64,000 nucleotides of DNA from CALLCD01 sp039196965 (lineage in GTDB: Bacteria > Pseudomonadota > Alphaproteobacteria > Caulobacterales > Hyphomonadaceae): assembly GCA_039196965.1 (NCBI GenBank), contig JBCCUK010000003.1, positions 62,001 to 126,000 of the forward strand, written 5' to 3'. This document shows, one piece after another, positions 16,034 to 25,071 of the stretch. Numbering within the stretch: position 1 is the stretch's first letter; the number at the start of each line of letters is the position of its first letter. A program made the position numbers and the translations under genes. Under the pieces are notes generated by a model. The model saw only the letters and a program-made list of their open reading frames with translations. It ran no database searches and was not told the origin of the DNA.

Positions 16034-18262
16034 GTGTCAGTGAGCGTATATTTGCCTTACTTCGATGGAATATCGGCCACCCGATCGAATTACAGCCTGT
16101 TTCAGGCTGTGTTCTTGCTGGCTGCAATTATCGCGCTTTCCTTAACCTTTTACACGATTTTCAGCGTCGATCCGACCCGACCTTTCTCCGGGCTGATGCC
16201 ATGGCTGATTGGTGTGAATTTTGTGCTCATTGCCGGCTTGGGCGCGCTGCTGGTTCGACGATACCTTACCCTTCAGCGCGACAGCACGATAGAAGAAGGA
16301 AACCGGCTGGTTCGCCGTTTTCTTTTGCTCTTCAGTCTATCATCTGTCTTACCTGCAACCATTGTTGCTATCGTCCTTGGGGCTACCATAACCAATGGTC
16401 TCGATACCTGGTTCAGCGACCGTATCGGCACGATTGTAGAAGAGACCGCCGAGCTCTCCCGTGAAGGTCTGAACGCGGCCAGTACCGAGATCGACACCCG
16501 GGCCCGCTCTGTTGCGAGTGTTATCGATTTTCCCGATACCGCCCTTGGTCTCCTTAATGATCCCGCCCTGTTTTCCGAAGCGCTCGGACTGGAGGCTTTA
16601 GTTTGGGGGTTCGGGGCTGCGTTTCTCGTGGATGCGGATGGTGAGCCGGTACTGACAGGGAAGGTCGAGCAGGCCATTCCTTTTGTCGCGCCAACAACAG
16701 AAGCGATGACCGAGGCCGAAGGCAGCCTTGTTGGCCAGACACTATATGAGAGCGCTGGCCTCGTCTCGGCGACTATTAAGCTCGCTAATATTGACGGGGC
16801 CTATTTGCATCTCCTGACCGAGGTAAATCCTGGCACATTATCGCGGTTGCGGACGGCCGAGTCTGCACTTTCGGACTTCCGCCAAGCACAAACGGTAAGC
16901 GGACGGCTGCAGACATTCTTTATAATTGGTTATGCCCAGATTATTGCGCTTGCATTGCTTTTGTTCGGGCGGCTCGGGCTTGAAGCCGGCAGCCAGATCG
17001 CTCGCCCCATCGGCCGACTAGCGAATGCTGCCCGAGCCGTGCGCGATGGAGATTTCTCAACGCGCGTAGCGCCGCCGCGTAATGATGATGAGATCGATGC
17101 TCTTACAAATTCGTTTAATACGATGACGGCCCAACTCGGTTCTCAGAGAGCAGCGCTTGAAGCTGCAAGATCTGAGTCCGAAGACCGTCGACAATTCCTT
17201 GAAACACTTCTGTCCGAGGTTAGCGCCGGGGTCATTCGGATAGATTCCAGCATGGTGATCGTTCTCGCGAACCCATCAGCGGAAGCGCTGATCGGGCGAG
17301 GTGAGCTATTCGGGCGGTCCCTCCACGACGTTGTGCCCGAATTCCAGTCTCATGCTCATGCGGCGGTGCGTGATCGCGGCATTGATGACGCGTCACTGGA
17401 GCTCAACCTTGGTGGCAGCGTCCGCCATATTCGATTGCGTACGGTTGCCGATGATGATGGCGGATGCGTCCTGACATTTGACGATGCAACCCGCATTGTT
17501 ACCGCCCAGCGGCATATGGCGTGGCGTGACGTTGCCCGCCGGATCGCCCATGAAATCCGCAACCCGCTGACGCCGATTCAGCTTGCGGCGGAGCGCCTGA
17601 GACGGCGTTACGGCGAGACACTTGCCGAACAGGACGATGTGTTTGAACGGAGCTTAGAAACGATTACGCGCCAAGTCGCCGACATCGGGCGAATGGTCGA
17701 ATCTTTCTCCAATTTTGCGAAAATGCCGAAACCGCAAACAGAGCGCTTCAATCTTTCTGCGATGCTCAAGGAAACCGCTTTCACACGTGGAATGGTCACG
17801 CCGGACATCTCGATAAGCGTCCATACTGGCGAAGATGATATCTTGTATGTCGGCGATGAGCGTCTGCTCGATCAGGCCATTGGCAACCTTTTGAAAAATT
17901 CCGCCGAGGCTATTCTCTCCGTTCCGGCCGATCGCGAAATCGAGGGGCAGATTGACATTGAAGCAAGGCAGGTCGGCGAAAAAATCGAGATTTCCGTTCA
18001 GGACAACGGGCCGGGCTTCCCGAAGCAACAGAGGGATCGCCTGCTGGAACCGTATATGACGACGCGGGAGCGAGGCACTGGGCTTGGCCTCGCAATCGTG
18101 AGCCGGATCATGATCGATCATGGCGGGTCGATTTCATTGCACGATAGAACTGATGGGCTGGCCGGGGGCTGTGTCCGCATCACTCTACCAATATTGGAGG
18201 TGAGAGATGACCAGGCGGATGGCAGCAAAGATTCTGAACTCACAGATAAGGAGCTAGCGTAA
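16034..18262 (+). CDS. ntrY: Membrane sensor kinase NtrY
   Basis: A 742-residue membrane histidine kinase. Three hydrophobic segments lie in the N-terminal 120 residues, followed by a periplasmic region, another membrane segment at about 297-315 (FFIIGYAQIIALALLLF), a HAMP domain (RPIGRLANAARAVRDGDF), a PAS domain, the H-box RIAHEIRNPLTP with His506, and an ATPase domain (NLLKNSAEAI, VQDNGPGFP, GTGLGLAIV). The start is a GTG; a second GTG lies two codons later. Its stop overlaps the ntrX ATG. The family senses redox, oxygen or nitrogen state and signals to NtrX. Confidence 0.92.
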   Translation: MSVSVYLPYFDGISATRSNYSLFQAVFLLAAIIALSLTFYTIFSVDPTRPFSGLMPWLIGVNFVLIAGLGALLVRRYLTLQRDSTIEEGNRLVRRFLLLFSLSSVLPATIVAIVLGATITNGLDTWFSDRIGTIVEETAELSREGLNAASTEIDTRARSVASVIDFPDTALGLLNDPALFSEALGLEALVWGFGAAFLVDADGEPVLTGKVEQAIPFVAPTTEAMTEAEGSLVGQTLYESAGLVSATIKLANIDGAYLHLLTEVNPGTLSRLRTAESALSDFRQAQTVSGRLQTFFIIGYAQIIALALLLFGRLGLEAGSQIARPIGRLANAARAVRDGDFSTRVAPPRNDDEIDALTNSFNTMTAQLGSQRAALEAARSESEDRRQFLETLLSEVSAGVIRIDSSMVIVLANPSAEALIGRGELFGRSLHDVVPEFQSHAHAAVRDRGIDDASLELNLGGSVRHIRLRTVADDDGGCVLTFDDATRIVTAQRHMAWRDVARRIAHEIRNPLTPIQLAAERLRRRYGETLAEQDDVFERSLETITRQVADIGRMVESFSNFAKMPKPQTERFNLSAMLKETAFTRGMVTPDISISVHTGEDDILYVGDERLLDQAIGNLLKNSAEAILSVPADREIEGQIDIEARQVGEKIEISVQDNGPGFPKQQRDRLLEPYMTTRERGTGLGLAIVSRIMIDHGGSISLHDRTDGLAGGCVRITLPILEVRDDQADGSKDSELTDKELA

Positions 18263-19650
18263 TGGCGGGTGATATTCTCATCGTGGACGATGAGCCGGAT
18301 ATCCGTGAATTGATAGCCGGAGTGCTCGAAGACGAGGGCTACAAGACACGCACAGCGGCAACTGCGGAACTTGCTCTTGAAGAAGTAAGACGCCGAGCTC
18401 CGTCCCTTGTTGTTCTTGATGTCTGGCTTCAGGGCAGCGGCATGGACGGCCTTGCCGTACTCCAGTATCTGAAAGGCATCGATCCCCTGCTGCCAGTGAT
18501 CGTCATCAGCGGGCACGGCAACATCGAGACTGCCGTCGCAGCTATCCGCCGCGGTGCCTACGATTTTATCGAGAAGCCTTTCAAAAGTGACAAGCTGTTG
18601 CTCCTTATAACACGGGCGCTTGAGGCCACTCAGCTCAAACGGGAGAACGCTGCGCTGAAATCCAAGGCGGGTCTTAATGAACAATGGGTTGGTTCCAGCG
18701 CGCCTGCCCAGACGCTGCGGAGTGCTATTGAGAAAGTGGCCCCGACCAATTCACGCGTTCTCATCACGGGTCCTGCTGGCGTGGGCAAAGAGCTGGCCGC
18801 AAAACTAATGCATGAGCGTTCTGCCCGCGCAGATGGGCCATTTCTCGCGGTCAACGCGGCCAGTATCTCGCCGGATCAGATGGAGCATGCTCTTTTTGGC
18901 GAAGAGACATCTGACGGGACACCGAGGCGGATTGGCCTCTTCGAGAAAGCCCATGGAGGCACACTCTTGCTCGATGAAATCGCGGACATGCCAAGAGGCA
19001 CGCAGAACAAGATTTTGCGCGTTCTGACGGACCAGCGTTTCCAACGGGTGGGTGGCCAGTCGGATGTCGTCGTGGACGTTCGTGTTATCTCGGCAACCAC
19101 CAAGGACCTTGAGCGAGAGATCGAGGCTGGACGCTTCCGCGAGGACCTGTACTATAGGCTCAATGTTGTTCCCTTGCAGGTTCCATCACTCTCCCAGAGA
19201 CGGTCTGATATTCCAGAACTTGTAGACTATTTCTCCCGAAACATCGGTGATTCGTCTGGCCTCCAGCCGCGATCCTTTTCAAGCGAAGCGGTAGCCGTTC
19301 TTCAATCCATGGAGTGGCCGGGCAATATCCGCCAGCTCAGAAATATCGTTGAGCGCATCATGATCCTCTCTCCGTCGGACAATCCGCGTCCCGTGAGCGT
19401 TGATGAACTGCCGAAGGAGCGCGACGCCATCGCGAAAACTGGAAACGGGGCAGGGTCGGCAGATCTCGTAGGCCTGTCCCTGCGGGATGCTCGCGAGCAG
19501 TTCGAACGGGAATACCTGGCGCTTCAAATCACGCGCTTTAACGGTAATATCTCCCGCACTGCAGAGTTTATCGGCATGGAACGTTCCGCCCTGCACAGAA
19601 AATTAAAGGCTCTTGGCCTACAATCTTCCCAGGTGCGTCAGAGCGGTTAA
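18262..19650 (+). CDS. ntrX: Response regulator NtrX
   Basis: A 462-residue regulator: receiver (Asp53), AAA+ domain with Walker A GPAGVGKE (170-177) and Walker B LLLDEI (235-240), and a C-terminal Fis-type helix-turn-helix (GNISRTAEFIGMERSALHRKLKALG). Where sigma-54 activators have ELFGHEKGAFTGA, this protein reads ALFGEETSDGTPRRIGLFE (210-228). Loss of the GAFTGA loop is common in alphaproteobacterial NtrX and agrees with direct, sigma-54-independent regulation reported for the family. It overlaps the ntrY stop by one base and is followed 33 bp later by trkA. Confidence 0.92.
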   Translation: MAGDILIVDDEPDIRELIAGVLEDEGYKTRTAATAELALEEVRRRAPSLVVLDVWLQGSGMDGLAVLQYLKGIDPLLPVIVISGHGNIETAVAAIRRGAYDFIEKPFKSDKLLLLITRALEATQLKRENAALKSKAGLNEQWVGSSAPAQTLRSAIEKVAPTNSRVLITGPAGVGKELAAKLMHERSARADGPFLAVNAASISPDQMEHALFGEETSDGTPRRIGLFEKAHGGTLLLDEIADMPRGTQNKILRVLTDQRFQRVGGQSDVVVDVRVISATTKDLEREIEAGRFREDLYYRLNVVPLQVPSLSQRRSDIPELVDYFSRNIGDSSGLQPRSFSSEAVAVLQSMEWPGNIRQLRNIVERIMILSPSDNPRPVSVDELPKERDAIAKTGNGAGSADLVGLSLRDAREQFEREYLALQITRFNGNISRTAEFIGMERSALHRKLKALGLQSSQVRQSG

Positions 19651-19683
19651 TATCGCTTTCAGGAGAGCAGGAAGCATAAGCCT

Positions 19684-21057
19684 ATGCGTGTTCTGATTTG
19701 TGGGGCTGGCCGGGTGGGGCAGGGCATCGCCCGTCGTCTCGCCGAGGAAAAGCACAGTATCACGATTGTCGATGCTGATCCCGAGCTTGTCGATATGATC
19801 TCGACCGATCTCGATGTGCGCGGTGTGGTGGGTCATGCGGCCTATCCGGACACGCTTCGCTCTGCCGGGATCGAAGAATGCGAGATGATCATCGCAGTTA
19901 CTGCCCATGACGAAGTGAATATGGTGATCTGTCAGATCGCCCATACGCTCTTCAATGTATCGACGAAGGTCGCCCGCATTCGTGCGCAATCCTACCTTAA
20001 GAAAAGCGCTGGCGACCTCTTCTCCCGAGGCGGCTTGCCCATCGATATGGTGATTTCGCCAGAAGTCGCTGTTGGTGACGCCGTACTTCAACGCATTCGA
20101 TCGCCGGGCGCGTTGACAAGCGCGAATTTTGCACGAGATCGCCTGAAACTTTTGGGATTTGGTATCAATTCGGACAGCCCGCTGATGGGTACGGCCCTTG
20201 ACCAGATCGACGGGCTGTTTCCCGACATTGAAGCCCGCGTTGTCGGAATCGGAAGGGGGGATGTTGTGTTTTCCCCGCGATCCAATGACAGACTCCAGGC
20301 TGAAGACCGGGCGTATCTTGCCGTCCGGGATGAGCATGCGTCGAAACTTACTCAGGTTTTCAGCAAGAAAACCAAGGAGCTGCGCCATCTCGTGATTGTT
20401 GGTGGTGGCAATATTGGCCGTTATCTTGCCAGCAAGATCGAGAAAGAAACCTCTATACGTGTTCGCCTTGTGGAAGAAGATCCCAAGAAGGCTGAAGCGG
20501 CTGTTATGAAGCTGAAGCGTACAATCGTAATTCAGGGAGATGGTCTCGATACCGAAATTCTGGAGGAGGCGGGCGTCAAAGGTGCGGATTTCGTGATTGC
20601 GCTGACCAGCGACGACAAATCCAATCTCCTGATCTGTAATCTGGCCAAGCGGGCAGGGGCCGCCAACGCCCTTGCACTGGTCAACGATGTCAATCTCGCC
20701 GCTTTGAGCACGGATTTGCGCGTTGATATGGTGCTCGACCCACGAGCGCTGACCGTATCGCAGATCTTGCAGGAAATTCGCCGCGGGCGCATTCTGAAGC
20801 TCCACTCTATAGAGGATGGTCTTGCGGAAGCTGTTGAGGGGGTCGTCCTCGACAGTTCAACGCTGATTGGCAGCCCGCTGGGGTATGATGATTTGCCGGA
20901 GGGTATTACGGCGGCTGCCTATGTCAGGGGAGACGATATAGTGTTCCCGAATGGCAGCACCAGCATCATCTCAGATGACCATGTGATCCTGTTCTATGAG
21001 CGCCATATGACGCGCAAGGTGGAGCAGTATTTTCGCATCCGGCCGGAATTCTACTAG
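19684..21057 (+). CDS. trkA: Trk potassium uptake system NAD-binding protein TrkA
   Basis: A 457-residue cytoplasmic regulator of TrkH with two RCK units in tandem. The first Rossmann motif is GAGRVGQG at the N-terminus and the second is GGGNIGRY near residue 240; each is followed by a TrkA-C ligand-binding region. It gates potassium uptake in response to nucleotides. It follows ntrX by 33 bp and precedes trkH by 21 bp, the usual alphaproteobacterial order. Confidence 0.94.
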   Translation: MRVLICGAGRVGQGIARRLAEEKHSITIVDADPELVDMISTDLDVRGVVGHAAYPDTLRSAGIEECEMIIAVTAHDEVNMVICQIAHTLFNVSTKVARIRAQSYLKKSAGDLFSRGGLPIDMVISPEVAVGDAVLQRIRSPGALTSANFARDRLKLLGFGINSDSPLMGTALDQIDGLFPDIEARVVGIGRGDVVFSPRSNDRLQAEDRAYLAVRDEHASKLTQVFSKKTKELRHLVIVGGGNIGRYLASKIEKETSIRVRLVEEDPKKAEAAVMKLKRTIVIQGDGLDTEILEEAGVKGADFVIALTSDDKSNLLICNLAKRAGAANALALVNDVNLAALSTDLRVDMVLDPRALTVSQILQEIRRGRILKLHSIEDGLAEAVEGVVLDSSTLIGSPLGYDDLPEGITAAAYVRGDDIVFPNGSTSIISDDHVILFYERHMTRKVEQYFRIRPEFY

Positions 21058-21078
21058 GGGCTAGCATCCGGATCCGGC

Positions 21079-22488
21079 ATGAACCATCTCTCGGTCATAC
21101 GTGTTTCGGCGCTTCTGGGAGGGATTCTCGGTGCCGCCATGCTTGCCATGGCGCTCTTTGCCCTCGCTGCGCAGGAGCCGCCACAGGCGCTTTCCTTCTT
21201 CTTGAGTGGTTTGATCACCCTGGTCTGCTGCGCGTCGGTTATTCTTGGAAGCGAGAAGCCGAAGTCCCCGGCGCGGGTTAATGATGCCCTTGCAGTTGCC
21301 CTGATCTGGTGCTGTCTCGCCCCGATTCCGGCTGGCGTTCCGTTTCTGATGGGGACCGCAGAGACCAATTTACTTGTTGCCATTCACGAGGCTGCATCCT
21401 GTCTGACAACGACGGGCCACAGCGTTCTGGACATCGGTGAAGATGGCTGGTCGACCTCGATGATTGTCTGGCGCGGCGTGCTCCATCTGTTCGGATTGAT
21501 GTTCAGTTTGATCGTGACAGCATCTATTTTCGCGGCGCTTGGCTTCGCCGGACCCGGTGTTCACCGCTCCGTGCTTTTTACGATCCCTGAGAACAGCTTT
21601 TTTGAGGCCATGCCCCGCGTCTCCCGTGCAGTAGGCTCGGTTAGCGCGGCCCTTATTCTGTTGATATTTTCCCTTTTGGTGATCGCAGGAATGACAGGCG
21701 TTTCAGCCTTGGAAAGGGCTGTCAGCATCGTCTCGACCGGCCTTGTTGATCCCCGGAGCCCTGCCGGTATGGCAGCAGGGTGGCTGCCATCCTTCATTAT
21801 CTTTATCGGACTCTTTCTCTCTTCAGCTGGAATGTATGTGATGCTCGATCTTACGCCGGGGAGGGTACGGACCGTTATTGTCGATCCGGAACTCACGACG
21901 CTCGCAAGCCTTATCGTGTTCTTCGCTATTCTCGCCGCGATTGCCGGGCTCGGTGCATTTGAGAGCATCGGCTGGGCGCTGTCATCGCTCTCGACATCTG
22001 GTGTACCTGTCTGGGTCGACCGTGAGACGGCGCGGGCGACGATCCCCATCGCGCTCATTCTCTTACCGACTATGATTGGCGGTGCAGCCCTGTCCACTGC
22101 CGGGGGGGTAAAGCTCGCGCGGGTTGTTATTCTGCTCCGGCGGGCTGGGCAGGAATTCGCACGTCTGGGCTATCAGAGATCCATTGTCGCTTTGCGGTAT
22201 CGTAACCGCCATCAGAAGCAGAGCGCCGTCTTGGGAGTCTGGGTCTACCTCATCGCCTATCTCGGAGCGGCGACCATGGTTTTCATCATGTTGAGCTTCC
22301 AGGGCGACGGTTTCGCCGCGGGTCTTTTCAACAGCGTGGGCGCAATTTCAAATTCCGGATGGATCATTAGCGTTGCTCCCACAGCGACCTTAGCTGAACA
22401 TTTTGTACTGATAGGTGCCATGATCCTTGGCAGACTTGAGGTTATCGCGCTCTTGCCGGCCCTTTCGCCTGCTTTTTGGCGAAAATAG
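21079..22488 (+). CDS. trkH: Trk potassium transporter membrane subunit, TrkH family
   Basis: A 469-residue integral membrane protein with about ten hydrophobic segments. Degenerate pore-loop motifs of the TrkH/KtrB superfamily can be read: SCLTTTGHS in the first half, SSLSTSGVP, and ISNSGWI near the end, plus the C-terminal signature MILGRLEVIALLPALSPAFWR. It is a divergent, slightly short TrkH, but adjacency to trkA (21 bp) supports the role in potassium uptake. Confidence 0.88.
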   Translation: MNHLSVIRVSALLGGILGAAMLAMALFALAAQEPPQALSFFLSGLITLVCCASVILGSEKPKSPARVNDALAVALIWCCLAPIPAGVPFLMGTAETNLLVAIHEAASCLTTTGHSVLDIGEDGWSTSMIVWRGVLHLFGLMFSLIVTASIFAALGFAGPGVHRSVLFTIPENSFFEAMPRVSRAVGSVSAALILLIFSLLVIAGMTGVSALERAVSIVSTGLVDPRSPAGMAAGWLPSFIIFIGLFLSSAGMYVMLDLTPGRVRTVIVDPELTTLASLIVFFAILAAIAGLGAFESIGWALSSLSTSGVPVWVDRETARATIPIALILLPTMIGGAALSTAGGVKLARVVILLRRAGQEFARLGYQRSIVALRYRNRHQKQSAVLGVWVYLIAYLGAATMVFIMLSFQGDGFAAGLFNSVGAISNSGWIISVAPTATLAEHFVLIGAMILGRLEVIALLPALSPAFWRK

Positions 22489-22597
22489 TCTGTATTTCTC
22501 CAGCGGATTGACCTACATGCGTTGAACAAACTGAGTATGCCCTTGAGCGCGAATGACAATCATTCTAGCGCGTTCATGTCTGGCTAGGAGTAAGAAA

Positions 22598-22858
22598 ATG
22601 GCCGCTGAAAAGAAACAAAATTTGCAGGACACATTTCTGAATGCCGTGCGTAAGGCGCGCACGCCTCTAACGGTTTATACGACCAATGGCGTGAAGTTGC
22701 AGGGCTCTGTGAGCTGGTTCGATAATTTCTGCGTGTTGTTGCGGAGCGACGGGCGCGCGCCCCAGCTTGTGTACAAGCATGCAATCTCAACCATAGCACC
22801 AAACGCTCCTGTACAGCTCTTCGATGAAGAGGCAGCAGGGGCCGCTGAGACCGGTTGA
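22598..22858 (+). CDS. hfq: RNA chaperone Hfq
   Basis: An 86-residue Sm-like RNA chaperone. The Sm1 motif (TVYTTNGVKLQGSVSWFDNF) and the Sm2 motif YKHAIST are intact, and the N-terminus (KKQNLQDTFLNAVRK) is typical. The start is the ATG at 22598, preceded by AGGAG at good spacing; an upstream in-frame start at 22553 has no such support. It forms hexamers that pair small RNAs with mRNAs. hflX overlaps its stop codon. Confidence 0.96.
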   Translation: MAAEKKQNLQDTFLNAVRKARTPLTVYTTNGVKLQGSVSWFDNFCVLLRSDGRAPQLVYKHAISTIAPNAPVQLFDEEAAGAAETG

Positions 22859-24180
22859 CAGATACCCTGATCGATAGAACGCCGCCGCAGAGCCGGGCCG
22901 GCATAGCAATTCCGTGGTTTTCACCTGTAGACCGCCCGACTGAGGAGCGGGTTAAGGAGACATCTGGTCTTGCGGCTGCTCTCGGCTGCGAGCTCAGCTT
23001 TGTAACCACCGAACAGGTGCGCAAAGCCTCGCCCTCACACTTGCTGACAGGCGGCGTGCTCGCGCGTCTCAAGGAGGATCTCGAGGCAAGTGACGCCAAT
23101 CTATTTATCCTTGATGGGGCACTGACACCCGTCCAGCAGCGCAATCTCGAGCGGCGATTGGAGATAAAAGTGATCGATCGTACGGGTCTGATCCTCGAAA
23201 TCTTCGGTCTTCGCGCGCAGACTAAGGCTGGCCAGTTGCAGGTTGAACTTGCCAGACAGCTCTACGAGCGCTCTCGGCTTGTCCGCACATGGACCCACCT
23301 TGAGCGGCAAAGAGGGGGACGGGGCTTTCTCTCGGGTCCCGGCGAGACCCAGCTGGAAGCCGACAAGCGTATGCTCGATACCCGGATCCGTCGCCTTAGA
23401 GAGGATCTTGAGGATGTCCGGCGCACGCGGTTTCAGCAACGCCGTTCCCGGATCCGCTCCGGCATCCCGGTGATCGCACTGGTTGGGTATACCAATGCCG
23501 GTAAGTCTACGCTCTTCAATCGGCTTTCCGGTGCAGATGTTCTCGCCAAGGACATGCCCTTCGCGACCCTTGATCCGACGACCCGGCGGGTGGACCTTCC
23601 GGACATTGGCGATGTAGCGCTGACCGATACGGTTGGTTTCATAACGGATCTTCCAACTCACCTCGTCGAGTCCTTTCAGGCGACACTGGAAGAAGCGATG
23701 GAAGCCGATTTGCTAATCCATGTTCGCGACCGTGCTAGCCCGGTGGACGTTTCCCAGAAGAAAGATGTCGAGCTTGTCCTCGATCAGCTGCAAGCCGGTT
23801 TCCAGCAGGATCTGCCGCCTCTTATCGAGGCCTGGAACAAGGCCGATCAGCTCGGCGAAAACCAGTTGGTAATGCTCCGTGCTCAGGCAAGTGATGCAAA
23901 ACACCCGCCAGCTATGCTCGTATCGGCGCTGACCGGTGAGGGCATGTCAGACTTGATCAATCTCATCCAGATAAACCTGCAGCGTGCGGCGCGCGAATTG
24001 AAGGTCTGCCTAAAACCGGAGGACGGCGCGGCCCGTGCCTGGCTCTACAAACACGGCGATGTGCGCGGTGAAGAGATTGATGAGACTGATGGAGCAGCGA
24101 CCCTTTTTGTGCGTCTGGTTCACGAAAAGGGTGGTCAATTCAGAGCGGCATTTCCCGATATCGCAACGAGTCCAGAATAG
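22855..24180 (+). CDS. hflX: Ribosome-associated GTPase HflX
   Basis: A 441-residue GTPase: an N-terminal HflX domain with a coiled-coil linker (FLSGPGETQLEADKR), then the G domain with G1 GYTNAGKST (about 211-219), switch region FATLDPTTRR, G3 DTVGF, and NKAD. It binds 50S subunits and helps release stalled ribosomes under stress. The start is a TTG that overlaps the hfq stop (TTGA), so its translation is probably coupled to hfq; no ATG or GTG fits the N-terminus better. It ends 66 bp before the convergent mazG. Confidence 0.93.
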   Translation: MTDTLIDRTPPQSRAGIAIPWFSPVDRPTEERVKETSGLAAALGCELSFVTTEQVRKASPSHLLTGGVLARLKEDLEASDANLFILDGALTPVQQRNLERRLEIKVIDRTGLILEIFGLRAQTKAGQLQVELARQLYERSRLVRTWTHLERQRGGRGFLSGPGETQLEADKRMLDTRIRRLREDLEDVRRTRFQQRRSRIRSGIPVIALVGYTNAGKSTLFNRLSGADVLAKDMPFATLDPTTRRVDLPDIGDVALTDTVGFITDLPTHLVESFQATLEEAMEADLLIHVRDRASPVDVSQKKDVELVLDQLQAGFQQDLPPLIEAWNKADQLGENQLVMLRAQASDAKHPPAMLVSALTGEGMSDLINLIQINLQRAARELKVCLKPEDGAARAWLYKHGDVRGEEIDETDGAATLFVRLVHEKGGQFRAAFPDIATSPE

Positions 24181-24246
24181 TTTGGTTTTTAGGCGGCTAT
24201 TGCCTGGAACTTAGAATTTAAGCGTTCGAGCTAACAATAATATTCG

Positions 24247-25071
24247 TTAGGATTTCTCCGCGGCTTTGACGGCCTGCCAATAGGCCTCCTGCTCATCGAG
24301 GCCGAGCTCGGAGAAGACTTTTCCGTCCTCGGCCGCCAATACTTCCATGGCCCGGAAGCGCCGGTTGAACTTCTCATTCGTCCTGCGCAGCGCCGCCTCG
24401 GGATCAACATCCAGCCGCCGTGCGAGGTTGGCGCAGACGAACAGGATATCTCCCAGCTCGTCCTCAATGCTGTCGGAATTCTTATCTGCCATGGCCTCGT
24501 GCAGTTCGGCGACTTCCTCTTCGAGCTTTGCGAAGATCGGCTCCGGCGTCGCCCAGTCAAATCCCGTTCGTGCTGCCCGCTTCTGTAGCTTCTCGGCGCG
24601 CAGCAGGGCGGGCAGGGCGAGGGCGACACCGTCGAGGGCGCTGCTGTCGGGGGCATCGGCCTCGCGCTTTGCGGCGCGTTCTGCCGCTTTCTGTTCTTCC
24701 CAGGCGATTTTCTGGCTGTTGCTGTCGCGCCCATCGGCGACCTCGAACACATGGGGGTGCCGCCGGATCATTTTGTCGTTGATCGCCCGCGCAACGTCTT
24801 CCACCGAAAAGTGTCCAGCCTCGCTTGCCATCTGGCTGTGATAGACGACTTGAAGCAGAAGATCGCCGAGCTCTTCGCGCAGCTCGCTCATATCATTCTT
24901 CTGAATGGCGTCCATCACCTCATAGGCTTCTTCGACTGTGTACGGAGCAATTGACGCAAAGTCCTGTTCAATGTCCCAGGGGCAGCCGGTCTCTTTGTCC
25001 CGCAGTCGCGCCATGATCTCGACCAGCGTTTCGAACTCGGAGTCTCTTTCTAATTCCGGAGGACGGTCCAT
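24247..25071 (-). CDS. mazG: Nucleoside triphosphate pyrophosphohydrolase MazG
   Basis: A 274-residue all-alpha NTP pyrophosphohydrolase with two MazG domains. The N-terminal one shows CPWDIEQDFASI and YTVEEAYEVMDAI with ELREELGDLLLQ. The C-terminal one shows LEEEVAELHEAM and IEDELGDILFVCANLAR. The paired acidic residues bind Mg. It cleaves NTPs to NMP and pyrophosphate, a housecleaning and stringent-response-modulating role in E. coli. Its ATG overlaps the stop codon of the deoxyhypusine-synthase-like gene upstream on the minus strand. Confidence 0.93.
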   Translation of the reverse strand: MDRPPELERDSEFETLVEIMARLRDKETGCPWDIEQDFASIAPYTVEEAYEVMDAIQKNDMSELREELGDLLLQVVYHSQMASEAGHFSVEDVARAINDKMIRRHPHVFEVADGRDSNSQKIAWEEQKAAERAAKREADAPDSSALDGVALALPALLRAEKLQKRAARTGFDWATPEPIFAKLEEEVAELHEAMADKNSDSIEDELGDILFVCANLARRLDVDPEAALRRTNEKFNRRFRAMEVLAAEDGKVFSELGLDEQEAYWQAVKAAEKS

